From: Thermoplasmata archaeon | Lineage (GTDB): Archaea; Thermoplasmatota; Thermoplasmata; Lutacidiplasmatales; UBA184 | NCBI GenBank assembly: GCA_022750055.1 | Contig: JAKIWL010000001.1 | Coordinates: forward strand, 372,001-436,000 | Direction of reading: 5' to 3' | Length of the DNA: 64,000 nt | In this document: positions 46,247 through 56,061 of the stretch, piece by piece | How positions within the stretch are numbered: the first letter of the stretch is position 1 | Layout of the letters: each line of letters opens with the position of its first letter | The notes under the pieces: model-generated | The model's input: only the letters and a program-made list of their open reading frames with translations | The model's database searches: none | Told to the model about the DNA's origin: nothing | Translations under genes and position numbers: made by a program

Positions 46247-46612
46247 ATGCTCCGTACTATCGCCAAGCAAAATCCCGAGCTCCGCCGCACGCTCATCGAC
46301 CTGCGGAAGGCCGCTCGAGTTCACCAGGCCCCCATCTGGGCAGCGGTGGCGGAGCGGCTCGCGCGGGCCCGCCACCAGGTCCGCCCCGTGAACGTGGGTC
46401 ACCTACAGCGACTGGCGGAGGCGCAGGCGACCGTCGTGATTCCGGGGAAGTTGCTCGCGGAGGGAGGGCTGACGAAACCGCTCACCGTGGCTGTTTTCCA
46501 TGCCTCTTCCGCCGCACGTCTGAAGGTCCATGAAGCCGGCGGCACGGTCGTGACCATTCGTGATCTCGTCAAGAGCCGACCCGACGGTTCGGGAGTCCGC
46601 CTCCTTGGCTGA
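46247..46612 (+). CDS. rpl18e: 50S ribosomal protein L18e
   Basis: The 121-residue large-subunit protein contains NPELRRTLIDLRKAAR, APIWAAVAERLARARH, VNVGHLQRLAEAQATVVIPG and a HEAGGTVVTIRDL end. It is the first gene of the conserved archaeal cluster L18e-L13-S9-RpoN. Its last 8 nt overlap the proposed TTG start of L13. Confidence 0.96.
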   Translation: MLRTIAKQNPELRRTLIDLRKAARVHQAPIWAAVAERLARARHQVRPVNVGHLQRLAEAQATVVIPGKLLAEGGLTKPLTVAVFHASSAARLKVHEAGGTVVTIRDLVKSRPDGSGVRLLG

Positions 46613-47234
46613 GGAGAAAGGCTCCGAGAGCCCACCCGCTCCCGCCGCGAAGGCAACGCCGGCCCGACGAGGCGCCAAGGCGCGCGCTTCGACCTCGACT
46701 GCGGCCCGCCCGTCGAGCTCCTCCGCTGGGGCGGCGCGCTCCACCCCGTCGATTCGGACGCCCGAAACCCGAGCGCCGCCCCCTCCCAAGTCATCGCCTT
46801 CCCCGACCCCACCGAGCGGCACGGTCGTCGACGCGACGGGCCTCGTCCTGGGCCGCGCGGCGAGCAAGATCGCCAAGCGTCTGCTGCAAGGCGAATCGAT
46901 CATCGTGGTCAACGCCGAGAAGAGCGTCGTCACCGGGTCGCGGACAAATGTGCTCGCCTTCTACGTCGCGAATCGGGCGCGTGGGTCCAAGCGCACGGGC
47001 CCGCACTATCCGCGCTATCCGGACCGCATCTTCCGCCGGACCGTCCGGGGGATGCTCCCCCACCTGAAGACCCGCGGCAAGGAGGCCCTCGACCGGCTCG
47101 AGGTCTACATGGGCGTCCCGACCGAGCTCGGGGGGGTGGCCCGCCAATCGATCGATGAGGCGCATCCGACCCCGGCCTTGCGGGCCCCGATGACCCTCGA
47201 AGAGATCACCCGGCTCTTGGGGGCCCGCCTATGA
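46605..47234 (+). CDS. rpl13: 50S ribosomal protein L13 (uL13) with long low-complexity N-terminal extension
   Basis: The uL13 core runs from about residue 71 (VVDATGLVLGRAASKIAKRL) through RGSKRTGPHYPRYPDRIFRR and GKEALDRLEVYMGVP. Before it, roughly 70 residues are rich in Ala, Ser, Pro, Thr and Arg, with no predicted fold. The TTG at 46605 was chosen because it overlaps the L18e stop. A GTG at 46560 lies wholly inside L18e, and no start codon stands directly before the core. The extension may contact rRNA. S9 follows with an ATGA overlap, so coupling is tight. Confidence 0.9.
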   Translation: MAEEKGSESPPAPAAKATPARRGAKARASTSTAARPSSSSAGAARSTPSIRTPETRAPPPPKSSPSPTPPSGTVVDATGLVLGRAASKIAKRLLQGESIIVVNAEKSVVTGSRTNVLAFYVANRARGSKRTGPHYPRYPDRIFRRTVRGMLPHLKTRGKEALDRLEVYMGVPTELGGVARQSIDEAHPTPALRAPMTLEEITRLLGARL

Positions 47235-47638
47235 AGGGACCCGTCGTCGTCCAATCCACGGGGAAGCGGAAGACGGCGATCGCACGGGCCACCATCCGAA
47301 AAGGGGTCGGCCAGGTCCGCATCAACCGCCAACCGCTCGAGGTCCTCGAACCGGAATTGGTCCGCCAGAAGATCCAGGAGCCTCTCCTCATGGTCGGCGC
47401 CCGTTCGAAGACCCTCAACATCGACGTCGCCGTCTCCGGCGGTGGGATCATGGGCCAGGCCTCGGCCGCGCGCACCGCGGTCGCGCGGGGCCTCCTCTCC
47501 TGGCTCAAGGACCCGGCCCTCAACGACATGTTCAAGCGGTACGACCGTTCGCTGATCGTCAACGACCCGCGCCGCAAGCTTCCGAAGCGGCCGGGCGGCC
47601 GCGGGGCCAGAAAGCGCCGCCAGAAGTCCTACCGGTAG
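47231..47638 (+). CDS. rps9: 30S ribosomal protein S9 (uS9)
   Basis: The 135-residue small-subunit protein has VVQSTGKRKTAIARATIRKG, GGGIMGQASAARTAVARGLL and the C-terminal tail KRPGGRGARKRRQKSYR that reaches the P-site tRNA. The ATG overlaps the L13 stop (ATGA). Length and ends match archaeal S9. Confidence 0.97.
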   Translation: MKGPVVVQSTGKRKTAIARATIRKGVGQVRINRQPLEVLEPELVRQKIQEPLLMVGARSKTLNIDVAVSGGGIMGQASAARTAVARGLLSWLKDPALNDMFKRYDRSLIVNDPRRKLPKRPGGRGARKRRQKSYR

Positions 47639-47657
47639 GGGAGGGTCCGAACGATCC

Positions 47658-47855
47658 ATGACGATGATGGTGCCGGTCCGCTGCTTCACCTGCGGGACCG
47701 TGGTCGGCCAGTACTGGGACGACTTCCGAGAGAGGACGAGCCGCGGGGAACCCGCCGGGCAGGTGCTCACCCACCTGGGCCTGAGCCGCTACTGCTGCCG
47801 GCGCATGCTCATGACCCACGTCGACCTGTTGGACGAAGTCGGGCCGTACGGATAG
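47658..47855 (+). CDS. rpoN: RNA polymerase subunit N (Rpb10)
   Basis: The 65-residue RNA polymerase subunit has the zinc-binding VRCFTCGTVV near the start and YCCRRMLMTHVDL near the end. Archaeal homologues begin M-x-x-PVRCFTCG, so ATG 47664 or 47667 may be the true start rather than ATG 47658. It is the last gene of the ribosomal protein operon. Confidence 0.95.
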   Translation: MTMMVPVRCFTCGTVVGQYWDDFRERTSRGEPAGQVLTHLGLSRYCCRRMLMTHVDLLDEVGPYG

Positions 47856-47964
47856 CACGCCGGATCGCCGACGATCTGCAAGCTAAGGGCTCTGCAGGAT
47901 CGATCGAGCTTGCGCCCTAGCGAGCCGCCGCGGCTCGGGAACGAGGGGGACCCGAAGTCCCTCG

Positions 47965-50900
47965 CTACTCTTCGTCGTCCCCGTCTTTCTTGCCAGATCC
48001 GCGCTCGAGCTTGCCGCTGCCCCCGCTCGAGCCCTTCGGCGTGGAGGCCTTCGGGGCCCGCCGGCGCCGCAGCCACAGGTAGATCACCACGACCGCCAGG
48101 ACGACGGCTCCGGCGATCGCAGCGTACTCCTCGTCGGCGATGATGGGGTTCTGGTTGAGGGTCACCTGGAGGTGGGCCTGGTTCTCCCCGCTCTTGTAGT
48201 CCGGTGGAAACTCGTTCGAGGCGGTCGCATTGACCCACAGGTCCCAGGTCCCGGTCTTCGCAGGAGTGAACTGGATCTCGGCCCGATAGGTATGATTGTA
48301 GGCGATCGAGCCAGCGGTCCCGCTAAAGTTCGCGTTCGTAGCGAGGGTCGTGTGGCCCGTCCAGGCGTAGAACTTTACCGAGCCCGGCGAGTCGCCGATC
48401 GAGGTCGGCGAGCCGCTCCCCGAGGGCGGAAGCAGGTAGAAGTGGACCGAAACGTTCTGGGCGGTGGAGAGATTGCCGCCCAAGTTCGTCACGTTGACCC
48501 AGATCGAATAGCTCGACCCGTCGGTCATCGTGGCGGGAGCGGTCAAGTTCGAGACCGACAGGATCGGCCGGTTCTTCAAGTTCGGCGAGATCGTCAACGG
48601 GGTGGTAACGAACGCCGTGTTGTTGGCCCGGTCGGTCACCGTTAGGTTCACCGTGTAGGCGCCGTTCTGGGGCGGGAGCCAGAGGCTGATCCCACCGGGG
48701 ATCGGGAAGTTCGGCGCGGCGCTCGTGCGCGTGAACGTGAGGTGGACCGAACCGTTCTTCGAGTCGGTCAGGTTCCAGAAGTACTTCACGATCGAGCCGT
48801 TCCCGGGGTCGGAGGAGTTCGTAGCCCAGAGCACGACGTTGCTAGTGTGGTTGGCAGCCTCGACGAGGCCAGTCGGCGCGATCACGAGGCCCGCGCCGTT
48901 CTTCAGGGCGATGACGGGGACCGGCTTCTGGGTGTCCTTGACGAGGACGACCAGGTGGGTCGTCGCGTTGCGACCGCCGTAGTCCCAGACCGTCAGGCTG
49001 ACATTGAACTGCCAGCCGAAGAACGAACCGGGGATCGGGGTACCGTTCGCGGTCCCCTGGCTCACGTAGCGACCCTGGTTGGCAAACACCGTCGTGATGT
49101 TGGACAGGGCGTTATTCACTCCATGGCTCCCGCCGTTGGCGTTGGTCAGATTGTAGGTCTGGGATTTCGTGTTCGTGATGTTCCAGAAGGCGACGCTGAT
49201 GACCCCCGCCGGTGACCCGGCCCCAGCATTGATCGGGGAGCTGCTCTTGGAGGCGTTAAAGTGGAGCCCCGTCGACCAGTTGACGATCAAATACGGGATC
49301 CCGTTCGAGGAGGTCAGGATCTTCGTATCGTTGACGGAGATGACCGCCTGGGGCGCCGTCGAGCCCACGTAGATCGTGAACGGCACGCTGCTCTTGCCGC
49401 CACCCGACGACGTCAGGACCAGCGTTCCGACGAACTTGCCCGCGGCCTTGTACGTGTGGTTCGTGGTCGCATTGCTCGAGATGTTGGTCGTCCCGTCCCC
49501 GAACGTCCAGTTGAACTTGGTCGCGTTCGTCCCGGCCTGGAAGGTCGAGTTAAGGCCCGAAAACGTGAGGTTCTCTCCGACCCCCGCGATCGCGGTGTAG
49601 TTGCCCCGGCTCGTGTTGAGGACGTTCTTGTTCGACCAGGTGAACTCCTTCGCGCTGACGTTGACCGACGCGCTCACGGTGCCGTTCTTGACGGCCATGA
49701 AGGAGAACGTGCCGCCCAACGAGGACGAGGGCTTGCTGACGAGGGTGAACGCTGTCCAGGTCCCGCCGGGCCCGGCCGCCACGAGCGAGTCCGGTTTCTG
49801 GACCTTGGCGCCCGCCGCGAGGACGTAGCCCTTCGGCAGCATCACGGTGTAGTTGAACGCCTGGTAGTGGGTCGGGTGTTTGTACTGGAAGGAGACCGGG
49901 TAGCTCTTCTGGTTCGCCGCGACCTTGGCCGTCAGGTTGTAGTTCTGGGTCCAGAGGAACCGCAGGTTGGCCGCGCTCGACAGGCCGCAGAACGAGACGC
50001 ACGACGAGCTCGGGTTGAGCGTGAAGTTCGTCGGTTGACCATAGCCGGTGCCGTTGATGGTCGCCGCGGACTGTCCCGCCGGGAAGAACGGTCCCTGCGA
50101 GCGAAGCCAAGTGGCAACGTTGGCGAAGTTCGCCTCATTGAAGGTCAGGTTGTGCTGCCAGTCGAGGGCCAGCTGACCCCAGAGCTGTCCGACGGAGGCG
50201 TTCGCGAGCTGCGGAAACGTCGAGTCGTTCCCGAGCAGGGCGTGGGTGGTCACATTGAGCTTGCCAAATCCGCTCGACCAATTGAGGACCGTCGAGTAGT
50301 TCGCCGGCGGACCCTGGGGCACCACGGCCACGTTGCGAGGCGTGCCCCCCGATGGGTTCAAGGCCGAGACCGTGAGCGAGTAGCAGACGGTTTGCTCGTT
50401 GATCGTGGCCAGGCAGACCACGTAGGTTCCCGGACCGTTGGTGCCGATCGAGTAGTACCCGCCTGCGATGACCGGACCGGTCGTGATGTTCTTCGGCCCG
50501 ATCAGGGTGACATTGCCCCCATTCGGGTCCCGTCCCGTCTGGGGTGGGGCCAGGTTGACGTACCCCCAGGTGGTATAGCTCGACCCGGAGGTGACCGCTG
50601 GGTTCACGGTGAGGTTCTGCACGGGCGCGGTGCCCTTGTCGATGACCACCGGGATGAGGCTATAGTAGTTCGGCGACCCCGGGATCGTCGTCGAGAGAAC
50701 CCAACTTCCCCAGGGCACGGTCACGGAGAAATATCCCGTGTGTAGGTTCTGAGTCTTGTTGTTGATGTTGGTGGTGGTGTTGGTGGCGAGGCTGAACCCG
50801 TTATAGGAGGGGACGAGGACCTGCACCTGGGCCCCGGCGTAGGCCTTTCCCTGGAACGTAACCGTCCCGTTGATCGTCACATTCTCCTGCGCGATGGTCA

Positions 50901-51351
50901 CGTCGTGGATCGTCTGGGGAACGGAGGTCGTCAGGTTCGTCGACGTCAAGAAGGTGTACTGGGCGCTCTGATTGAGCGGAAGGACCGCGTACTGCCCGGG
51001 GAGCGGCTGGCCGCTCGAGCCTTCGAGCGTCGCGTGCGTCTGAGGCGGGACGGAGAGGCCCCACCAGCCCGGCTGCAGGGTCGGGGCGTTTCCGGTCGAG
51101 CTGAAGCTGAACTGTCCGCTCGAGAGGGAGGTGAGGGTCGAGTAGTTCTGGCCGGTCGCCGAAGAGGTCAAGACCACGGTGACGCCCGCGGGGACGGGCG
51201 GAGCGGATGCTCCCCCCGGCCCTTCCACGTACCCCAGTAGGGTATAGGTCGGCGTCGGACCTGCGCGCGCCGAGCCGACCGCGGCTAGCGAACTCGCTAG
51301 CAGCAGGACGACCATGGCCAACAGCGCGGCCCGTGGTACCCCCTTTCCCAT
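47965..51351 (-). CDS. Very large sequon-rich surface glycoprotein, candidate S-layer or cell-envelope protein
   Basis: The 1128-residue protein begins with a classical signal peptide (AALLAMVVLLLASSLAAVGSA). Most of the mature protein is an extracellular beta-rich region with dozens of N-x-S/T sequons. It includes a transthyretin-like N-terminal segment, a PKD-type domain (FNWTFGDGTTN), and further Ig-like domains. A C-terminal transmembrane helix (AAIAGAVVLAVVVIYLWL) precedes a short charged tail. Shared layout with archaeal envelope glycoproteins suggests a structural surface role, but this is inference. A CATTAAGTAC TATA element near 51415-51424 predicts a leader of about 45 nt with GGGAG before the ATG, unlike the leaderless genes nearby. 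Confidence 0.8.
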   Translation of the reverse strand: MGKGVPRAALLAMVVLLLASSLAAVGSARAGPTPTYTLLGYVEGPGGASAPPVPAGVTVVLTSSATGQNYSTLTSLSSGQFSFSSTGNAPTLQPGWWGLSVPPQTHATLEGSSGQPLPGQYAVLPLNQSAQYTFLTSTNLTTSVPQTIHDVTIAQENVTINGTVTFQGKAYAGAQVQVLVPSYNGFSLATNTTTNINNKTQNLHTGYFSVTVPWGSWVLSTTIPGSPNYYSLIPVVIDKGTAPVQNLTVNPAVTSGSSYTTWGYVNLAPPQTGRDPNGGNVTLIGPKNITTGPVIAGGYYSIGTNGPGTYVVCLATINEQTVCYSLTVSALNPSGGTPRNVAVVPQGPPANYSTVLNWSSGFGKLNVTTHALLGNDSTFPQLANASVGQLWGQLALDWQHNLTFNEANFANVATWLRSQGPFFPAGQSAATINGTGYGQPTNFTLNPSSSCVSFCGLSSAANLRFLWTQNYNLTAKVAANQKSYPVSFQYKHPTHYQAFNYTVMLPKGYVLAAGAKVQKPDSLVAAGPGGTWTAFTLVSKPSSSLGGTFSFMAVKNGTVSASVNVSAKEFTWSNKNVLNTSRGNYTAIAGVGENLTFSGLNSTFQAGTNATKFNWTFGDGTTNISSNATTNHTYKAAGKFVGTLVLTSSGGGKSSVPFTIYVGSTAPQAVISVNDTKILTSSNGIPYLIVNWSTGLHFNASKSSSPINAGAGSPAGVISVAFWNITNTKSQTYNLTNANGGSHGVNNALSNITTVFANQGRYVSQGTANGTPIPGSFFGWQFNVSLTVWDYGGRNATTHLVVLVKDTQKPVPVIALKNGAGLVIAPTGLVEAANHTSNVVLWATNSSDPGNGSIVKYFWNLTDSKNGSVHLTFTRTSAAPNFPIPGGISLWLPPQNGAYTVNLTVTDRANNTAFVTTPLTISPNLKNRPILSVSNLTAPATMTDGSSYSIWVNVTNLGGNLSTAQNVSVHFYLLPPSGSGSPTSIGDSPGSVKFYAWTGHTTLATNANFSGTAGSIAYNHTYRAEIQFTPAKTGTWDLWVNATASNEFPPDYKSGENQAHLQVTLNQNPIIADEEYAAIAGAVVLAVVVIYLWLRRRRAPKASTPKGSSGGSGKLERGSGKKDGDDEE

Positions 51352-51449
51352 GGTTGTTCACGACTCCCTATTCACGGCTCCCCTCGAGGGAAGCTCGGCG
51401 GCGAACTTGGCCTCAGTACTTAATGCTTGCCCGGATTGAACGTCCGGCC

Positions 51450-53672
51450 CTATCGGTAGATGACCTGGGCAGCCTCTTCCCGCCGGCGGCCCAGGCGTTC
51501 CCGGAGCATCAGCCGGGCGAAGTCCTCGTAGAACTTCAGCGACTCGGCGTCCGTAGATGGGTGGGTGAGCCGGAGGGCCTCCTCGAAGTGGGCCATCGTG
51601 ACCTTCTGGGCCTTCACGTTCTCCCGGATGGCGACGAGGCCGGCCTCGCGACAGAGCGCGGCCAGGTCGCTGCCCACGTAGCCCTCGGTGCGCACCGCGA
51701 CGTCATCGAGCCGCACGTCCTCGAGCGGCATCTTGTGGGTGTGGACCTTCAGGATCTCTAACCGCCCGCTCGCGTTCGGTGGGGTCACGTAGATCAGGCG
51801 GTCGAACCGCCCGGTCCGAAGGAGCGCTTCGTCCAGGATATCGGGGCGGTTGGTGGCCGCGAGGACGACGACCCGCTCGAGGGCCTCCAGGCCATCGATC
51901 GAGGTCAGCAACTGGTTGACGATCCGCTCCGTCACACCGCTCGAGGTCTGGAGTCCGCGCTTCGGGGCGATGGAGTCGATCTCGTCGATGAACACGATCG
52001 CGGGGGAGGCCTGACGGGCCTTCTTGAAGATCATCCGGATCGCCTTCTCGGAGTCGCCGACCCACTTGCTCATGATCTCGGGGCCCTTGATCGAAATGAA
52101 GTTCGCCTGGCTCTCGGTCGCGGCAGCCTTCGCGAGCAGCGTCTTCCCGACGCCCGGGGGCCCGTAGAAGAGGATCCCACGGGGCGGCTCGATCCCCATG
52201 TTCCGATACACCGTAGGATTCCTGAACGGGAGCTCGACCGCCTCCCGGAGGGCCTGCTTGACGCTCTCGAGGCCTCCGACCTCCTCCCACTTCGTGGACG
52301 GGATCTCGATCGCGACGTCGCGCAGGCTCGACGGCTCGATCTGCTTGAGGGCCTCCTTGAAGTCGCGGTCGGTGACCTTCATGCGCTCGAGCAGGGTGAG
52401 CGGGATCGGCTTGTCGAAATCGATCTCCGGGAGGTAGCGCCGCAAGGCCCGCATCGCGGCCTCGCGGGCGAGGGCGGAGAGGTCGGCCCCGACGAAGCCG
52501 TGGCTCAAGGCGGCGAGTTCCTTGAGGATGCGTTCGCGCTCCTTGTCCGACGCTTCGATCGGCATCCCCCGGGTGTGGATCTGAAGGATCTCGAGGCGGC
52601 CAGCGAGGGTCGGGACACCGATCTCGATCTCCCGGTCGAATCGGCCCGGGCGTCGCAGGGCCGGGTCGATCGCCTCCTCGCGGTTCGTGGCCGCGATGAC
52701 GATGACGTTTCCGCGTCCGGACAGGCCGTCCATGAGCGTCAGGAGCTGGGCCACGACCCGCCGCTCGACCTCGCCAACGACCTCGTCGCGTCGCGGCGCG
52801 ATCGAGTCGAGCTCGTCGATGAAGATCACCGAGGGCGCGTTCTTCTCTGCTTCCTCGAACTTCTCGCGGAGCTCCTTTTCGCTCTCTCCGTAGTACTTCG
52901 AGATGATCTCGGGACCCTGGATCCCGATGAAGTGCGCTCCGGCCTCGTTCGCGACGGCCTTCGCGATCAGGGTCTTCCCTGTTCCCGGGGGACCGTAGAG
53001 CAAGACCCCCTTCGGCGGGGAGATCGCGAGCCGGTCGAACAACTCCGGATGCTTGAGCGGGAGCTCGATCATCTCGCGGACGCGGCCGAGCTTTTCCTTC
53101 AGGCCGCCGATGTCCTCGTAGGAGACGCGCGGGGCCGTGACCTCGGTCTCGGTGACGGTCTCGTCCTTGATCGTGATCAGGGTCGTGGGGCCGACCTGGA
53201 CGGTGCCCTTGGGGTTCGTGGAGACGACCATGAACGGCAACGATCCCCCCATGAGGAACACGCCGGGGATGACGAACACGTCCCCTCGGACGAACGGGCG
53301 GCGGGAGAGTGCCTTCGAGACGAACGCCTCGAGTCCGGGCCCGAGGTCCATCTTGGCCGAGCCTGAGTAGATCGGGGCGATCGTGACGGCCTCGGCGATC
53401 GGGCAATCGATTCGCTGAACGACGACCCGGTCCCCGATGCTGACCCCGGCGTTGCGTCGGACCACGGCCTCGACGCGGACGAGGCTCTTGCCCTCGTCCT
53501 CCTGTTGGGCACGGTTCACGACGGCGGCCGTCACCTTACGGCCCTTGATCTCGACGATATCGCCGACCCCCACCTTCAGTCGCTGGCGGGTTCCGACGTC
53601 CAGGCGAGCGGTCCCTAGGCCGATGTCCTGCTGGAATGCCTCGGCCACCCGTAGGGTGATCGCTTCCCCCAT
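51450..53672 (-). CDS. Cdc48/VAT-type AAA+ ATPase with C-terminal HbYX motif
   Basis: Cdc48 unfolds protein substrates as a hexamer. The 740-residue product has the N-terminal double-psi barrel region (residues 1-180), AAA1 with Walker A GPPGTGKT (227-234) and [16 protein letters not shown]-type Walker B, and AAA2 with GPPGVGKT near residue 500 and [15 protein letters not shown]. The last residues are IYR, a hydrophobic-Tyr-any tail. Archaeal Cdc48 with this tail can dock on the 20S proteasome, as shown for Thermoplasma. PAN in this genome ends MFA, so Cdc48 may be the better docking partner. Confidence 0.95.
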   Translation of the reverse strand: MGEAITLRVAEAFQQDIGLGTARLDVGTRQRLKVGVGDIVEIKGRKVTAAVVNRAQQEDEGKSLVRVEAVVRRNAGVSIGDRVVVQRIDCPIAEAVTIAPIYSGSAKMDLGPGLEAFVSKALSRRPFVRGDVFVIPGVFLMGGSLPFMVVSTNPKGTVQVGPTTLITIKDETVTETEVTAPRVSYEDIGGLKEKLGRVREMIELPLKHPELFDRLAISPPKGVLLYGPPGTGKTLIAKAVANEAGAHFIGIQGPEIISKYYGESEKELREKFEEAEKNAPSVIFIDELDSIAPRRDEVVGEVERRVVAQLLTLMDGLSGRGNVIVIAATNREEAIDPALRRPGRFDREIEIGVPTLAGRLEILQIHTRGMPIEASDKERERILKELAALSHGFVGADLSALAREAAMRALRRYLPEIDFDKPIPLTLLERMKVTDRDFKEALKQIEPSSLRDVAIEIPSTKWEEVGGLESVKQALREAVELPFRNPTVYRNMGIEPPRGILFYGPPGVGKTLLAKAAATESQANFISIKGPEIMSKWVGDSEKAIRMIFKKARQASPAIVFIDEIDSIAPKRGLQTSSGVTERIVNQLLTSIDGLEALERVVVLAATNRPDILDEALLRTGRFDRLIYVTPPNASGRLEILKVHTHKMPLEDVRLDDVAVRTEGYVGSDLAALCREAGLVAIRENVKAQKVTMAHFEEALRLTHPSTDAESLKFYEDFARLMLRERLGRRREEAAQVIYR

Positions 53673-53834
53673 CGACGGAGCTCGTTCACCCCGGGCCGAC
53701 TTAAAGTAGATGGAGGACCGGAACTCCTCCGGCGGCGGGACGGCGAAGCATCGGCCGCTCCCCTCCCGTCGTCGGGCCGCTGCGGCCGGCGCTTCTCGAT
53801 AGTCAGATATCCCCGACCTTCCTCGCGCCGAAGG

Positions 53835-54752
53835 ATGGAGGGTCCCGACCCGGCCGCACCGGTCCTACGTCGTCTCCTCGAGGCGGCCGGGTACCGCTTA
53901 GAGGACCGCCGCTCGGGCCTTCTCGCCGTCCGAGCCGCGGACCGACGCGTGGTGTTCCTGGTCCAGGGACGGCGCTCTCCGACCGAGGTCGAGGAAGAAC
54001 TACCCTCGGACATGGTTCACCGCAGCCTGGTCTACGACGAGGACCCGGGGTCGATCGCCCGGGAGATCGCGTCGAACCGGGGGATCGAGATCCTGGATGC
54101 CTGCTCGCTCGGACCGGCCCTCGGCGAGCTCCTCCTGCCCGGTCCGGGACCGGCCGTCGACGACCCTCGGCTGTCGGCGGACCGGCCCCTCGAGGCACCG
54201 GCGCAGATTCTACCGGAAGGGGAGCTGTCGCTTCGACCTCGACTCGGTCGACCGGATGCGGAGGCGATGAGCGGCGTGGACGGCCTCCGCTACACCCTTC
54301 GGTTCGTTCCGTTCTTCGTAGCACCCTACCGGGTCCGGGTCGCGACCCCCCAGGGAAATCCGGGGTTGCCCAGTGACCATCTCGTTGCGGTAAACGCGTT
54401 GTCGGGACGCGTCGAGGTCTGGGAGGCGGCCGACCGAGAGCTGTCAACGGACGCCCTCGGGCCGATCGAGAAGCTCGTCCCGGTCATCACCGAGTCCATG
54501 GCGGCGACGTCGGCCCAGGAGGCCCTCCGGAAACGTCACACCGTGAGCGTCGACCACACCGAGCAACACGGGGGGGCGATCATCATCGAACGACGTCGGG
54601 TCGCACCGGGAGGGTCCGATCTACGGATCGGGACCCCGGTCCTCGTGTACGTCCCGTACTGGTATGGGGAGGGGAGCGAAGGTCGGATCGTCCTCGACGC
54701 GGTGACCGGGGCGCGTAGGCTCCCGGGTGAGAGCGAGCTCATCGACGTCTGA
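53835..54752 (+). CDS. Uncharacterised protein, nuclease-like N-terminal region
   Basis: The 305-residue protein is of unknown function. Its first 100 residues have an alpha-beta pattern resembling PD-(D/E)XK-fold proteins (AAGYRLEDRRSGLLAVRAADR, VVFLVQGR), but the E-x-K pair is absent. The later half contains repeated beta-rich stretches such as YRVRVATPQGNPG and DLRIGTPVLVYVPYWYGEGSEG. A TATA-like CAGATATCC (about 53800-53808) is centred about 31 nt before the ATG. It is divergent from Cdc48; the next gene starts 41 nt downstream. Confidence 0.55.
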   Translation: MEGPDPAAPVLRRLLEAAGYRLEDRRSGLLAVRAADRRVVFLVQGRRSPTEVEEELPSDMVHRSLVYDEDPGSIAREIASNRGIEILDACSLGPALGELLLPGPGPAVDDPRLSADRPLEAPAQILPEGELSLRPRLGRPDAEAMSGVDGLRYTLRFVPFFVAPYRVRVATPQGNPGLPSDHLVAVNALSGRVEVWEAADRELSTDALGPIEKLVPVITESMAATSAQEALRKRHTVSVDHTEQHGGAIIIERRRVAPGGSDLRIGTPVLVYVPYWYGEGSEGRIVLDAVTGARRLPGESELIDV

Positions 54753-54793
54753 CGCGGCTCGTCAAATAGGCTGCCCGCCTCGCGCGCGCGCGC

Positions 54794-55405
54794 ATGTTCC
54801 TGAAGCAGTACGAGGTCGGCCCGTACCAGAACTTCACCTACCTAGTGGCCGAGTCCGAAGGTGGGGAGGGGGTGGTGATCGACCCCTCCTACGGGATCGA
54901 GCCGGTCCTGCGCGGGATCGACGAGAGCCGGGTCAAGGTCCGTCTCATCCTCAACACGCACAGTCATCCGGACCATGTCGCGGGGAACGAGGCGGTCCGG
55001 GCGCAGACCGGGGCTAAGGTGGTCGCCCATCGGTCGGCCCCCCTCGGACAGGACCGGTCGGTCGCCGACGGCGATGCGATCGACGCCGGCCGACTGAAGA
55101 TCGAGGTCCACCACACCCCGGGCCACACGCCGGACTCGGTCCTCTACGTGTTCGAGGGCAACGTCGCTACCGGGGACACCCTCTTCGTGGGAGAGTGCGG
55201 TCGCACCGACCTTCCCGGTGGGGACCCTTCCCAGATGTACGATTCCCTGTTCGAGCGGGTCGTCCGTCTCGACGACGGCCTCGTGGTCCTGCCCGGTCAC
55301 AATTACGGATCGACCCCCACGTCCACGATCGGCCGCGAGAAGCGTGAGAACTACGTGCTGAAGCCCCGGACCCGAGAGGAGTTCGTGCGCTTCCTGAAGG
55401 AATGA
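54794..55405 (+). CDS. Metallo-beta-lactamase fold hydrolase (glyoxalase II-like)
   Basis: The 203-residue protein has the metal-binding motif NTHSHPDHVAGNE, HHTPGHTPDSVLYV, TGDTLFVGECGRTDLPGGD and VVLPGHNYG. It is compact and lacks the C-terminal substrate-binding helix of true glyoxalase II, resembling YcbL-type hydrolases or ETHE1-like proteins. The substrate is unknown. Cgi121 follows with a 4-nt gap. Confidence 0.87.
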   Translation: MFLKQYEVGPYQNFTYLVAESEGGEGVVIDPSYGIEPVLRGIDESRVKVRLILNTHSHPDHVAGNEAVRAQTGAKVVAHRSAPLGQDRSVADGDAIDAGRLKIEVHHTPGHTPDSVLYVFEGNVATGDTLFVGECGRTDLPGGDPSQMYDSLFERVVRLDDGLVVLPGHNYGSTPTSTIGREKRENYVLKPRTREEFVRFLKE

Positions 55406-55409
55406 GCCG

Positions 55410-56021
55410 ATGACCCCGATCCCCACCGCGCAGAGCCTGCCGATCTGGGCGGTCGGGGCCCGACGGGTGACGCCGGGATCGCCCACCTCGGCGGAGTTGG
55501 TCTCGCTCGTTCGTGACGCGTCCCGATCCGACGGCACCTTGCTCGCGCTGCTCGATGCGCGGGGCGTCTTGGGACTACGCCACCTTCTGTCGGCGTGGGC
55601 TCACTTGGGGCGCGCCCGCGAGCGAGGTCAGGCCCGGCTCCGGGACCGGGGCGCAGAGTTTCTCCTGTTCGTGGCCGGCGACGATCAACTCCCCAGGGCA
55701 CTTGCGAAGGTGGGGATCCGATCGGACACGGAGGAGTTCGTGTTGGTGGGCGAAAAGCCCCGAACCCCCGGCCCCCTGCTATCGGAATGGCGGCTCACCG
55801 AGGCCACGGACGTGTATCCGAGGGCGGCCTCCCCGTCCGTTCTCGACCGGCTCGGGATCACCGAGGCGGAGCGGGCTCTCGTTCCCCAAGCTCAATGGGA
55901 GGGACTGGTCCTCGAGCGGGTCGCCCTGCTCGAGATGAGCGTCCCGCACCCGAGTGACCGTGCCTCCGGGGCCCGTTCTTCGGGGGCCCGCGAACGCCCG
56001 GACCCGGCCAAAACTTCATAG
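55410..56021 (+). CDS. cgi121: Probable KEOPS complex subunit Cgi121
   Basis: The 203-residue protein has the Cgi121 core pattern LLALLDARGVLGLRHLLSAW, RDRGAEFLLFVAGDDQLPRAL and KVGIRSDTEEFVLVGE. In KEOPS, Cgi121 recruits tRNA for t6A37 synthesis with Kae1 and Bud32. The C-terminal 30 residues are disordered. Two tRNA genes follow immediately. The assignment rests on pattern resemblance only; other KEOPS genes are not in the window. Confidence 0.62.
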   Translation: MTPIPTAQSLPIWAVGARRVTPGSPTSAELVSLVRDASRSDGTLLALLDARGVLGLRHLLSAWAHLGRARERGQARLRDRGAEFLLFVAGDDQLPRALAKVGIRSDTEEFVLVGEKPRTPGPLLSEWRLTEATDVYPRAASPSVLDRLGITEAERALVPQAQWEGLVLERVALLEMSVPHPSDRASGARSSGARERPDPAKTS

Positions 56022-56061
56022 GGCGTGGCCCGCCTGTCACGGCCGCCCTAGACCGACGGAT

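Noticed and set aside
47856-47964. Terminator hairpin between rpoN and the large surface protein
   Set aside because: GCAAGCT and AGCTTGC arms exist, but they are 23 nt apart and lack a T-tract, so evidence is too weak to call.
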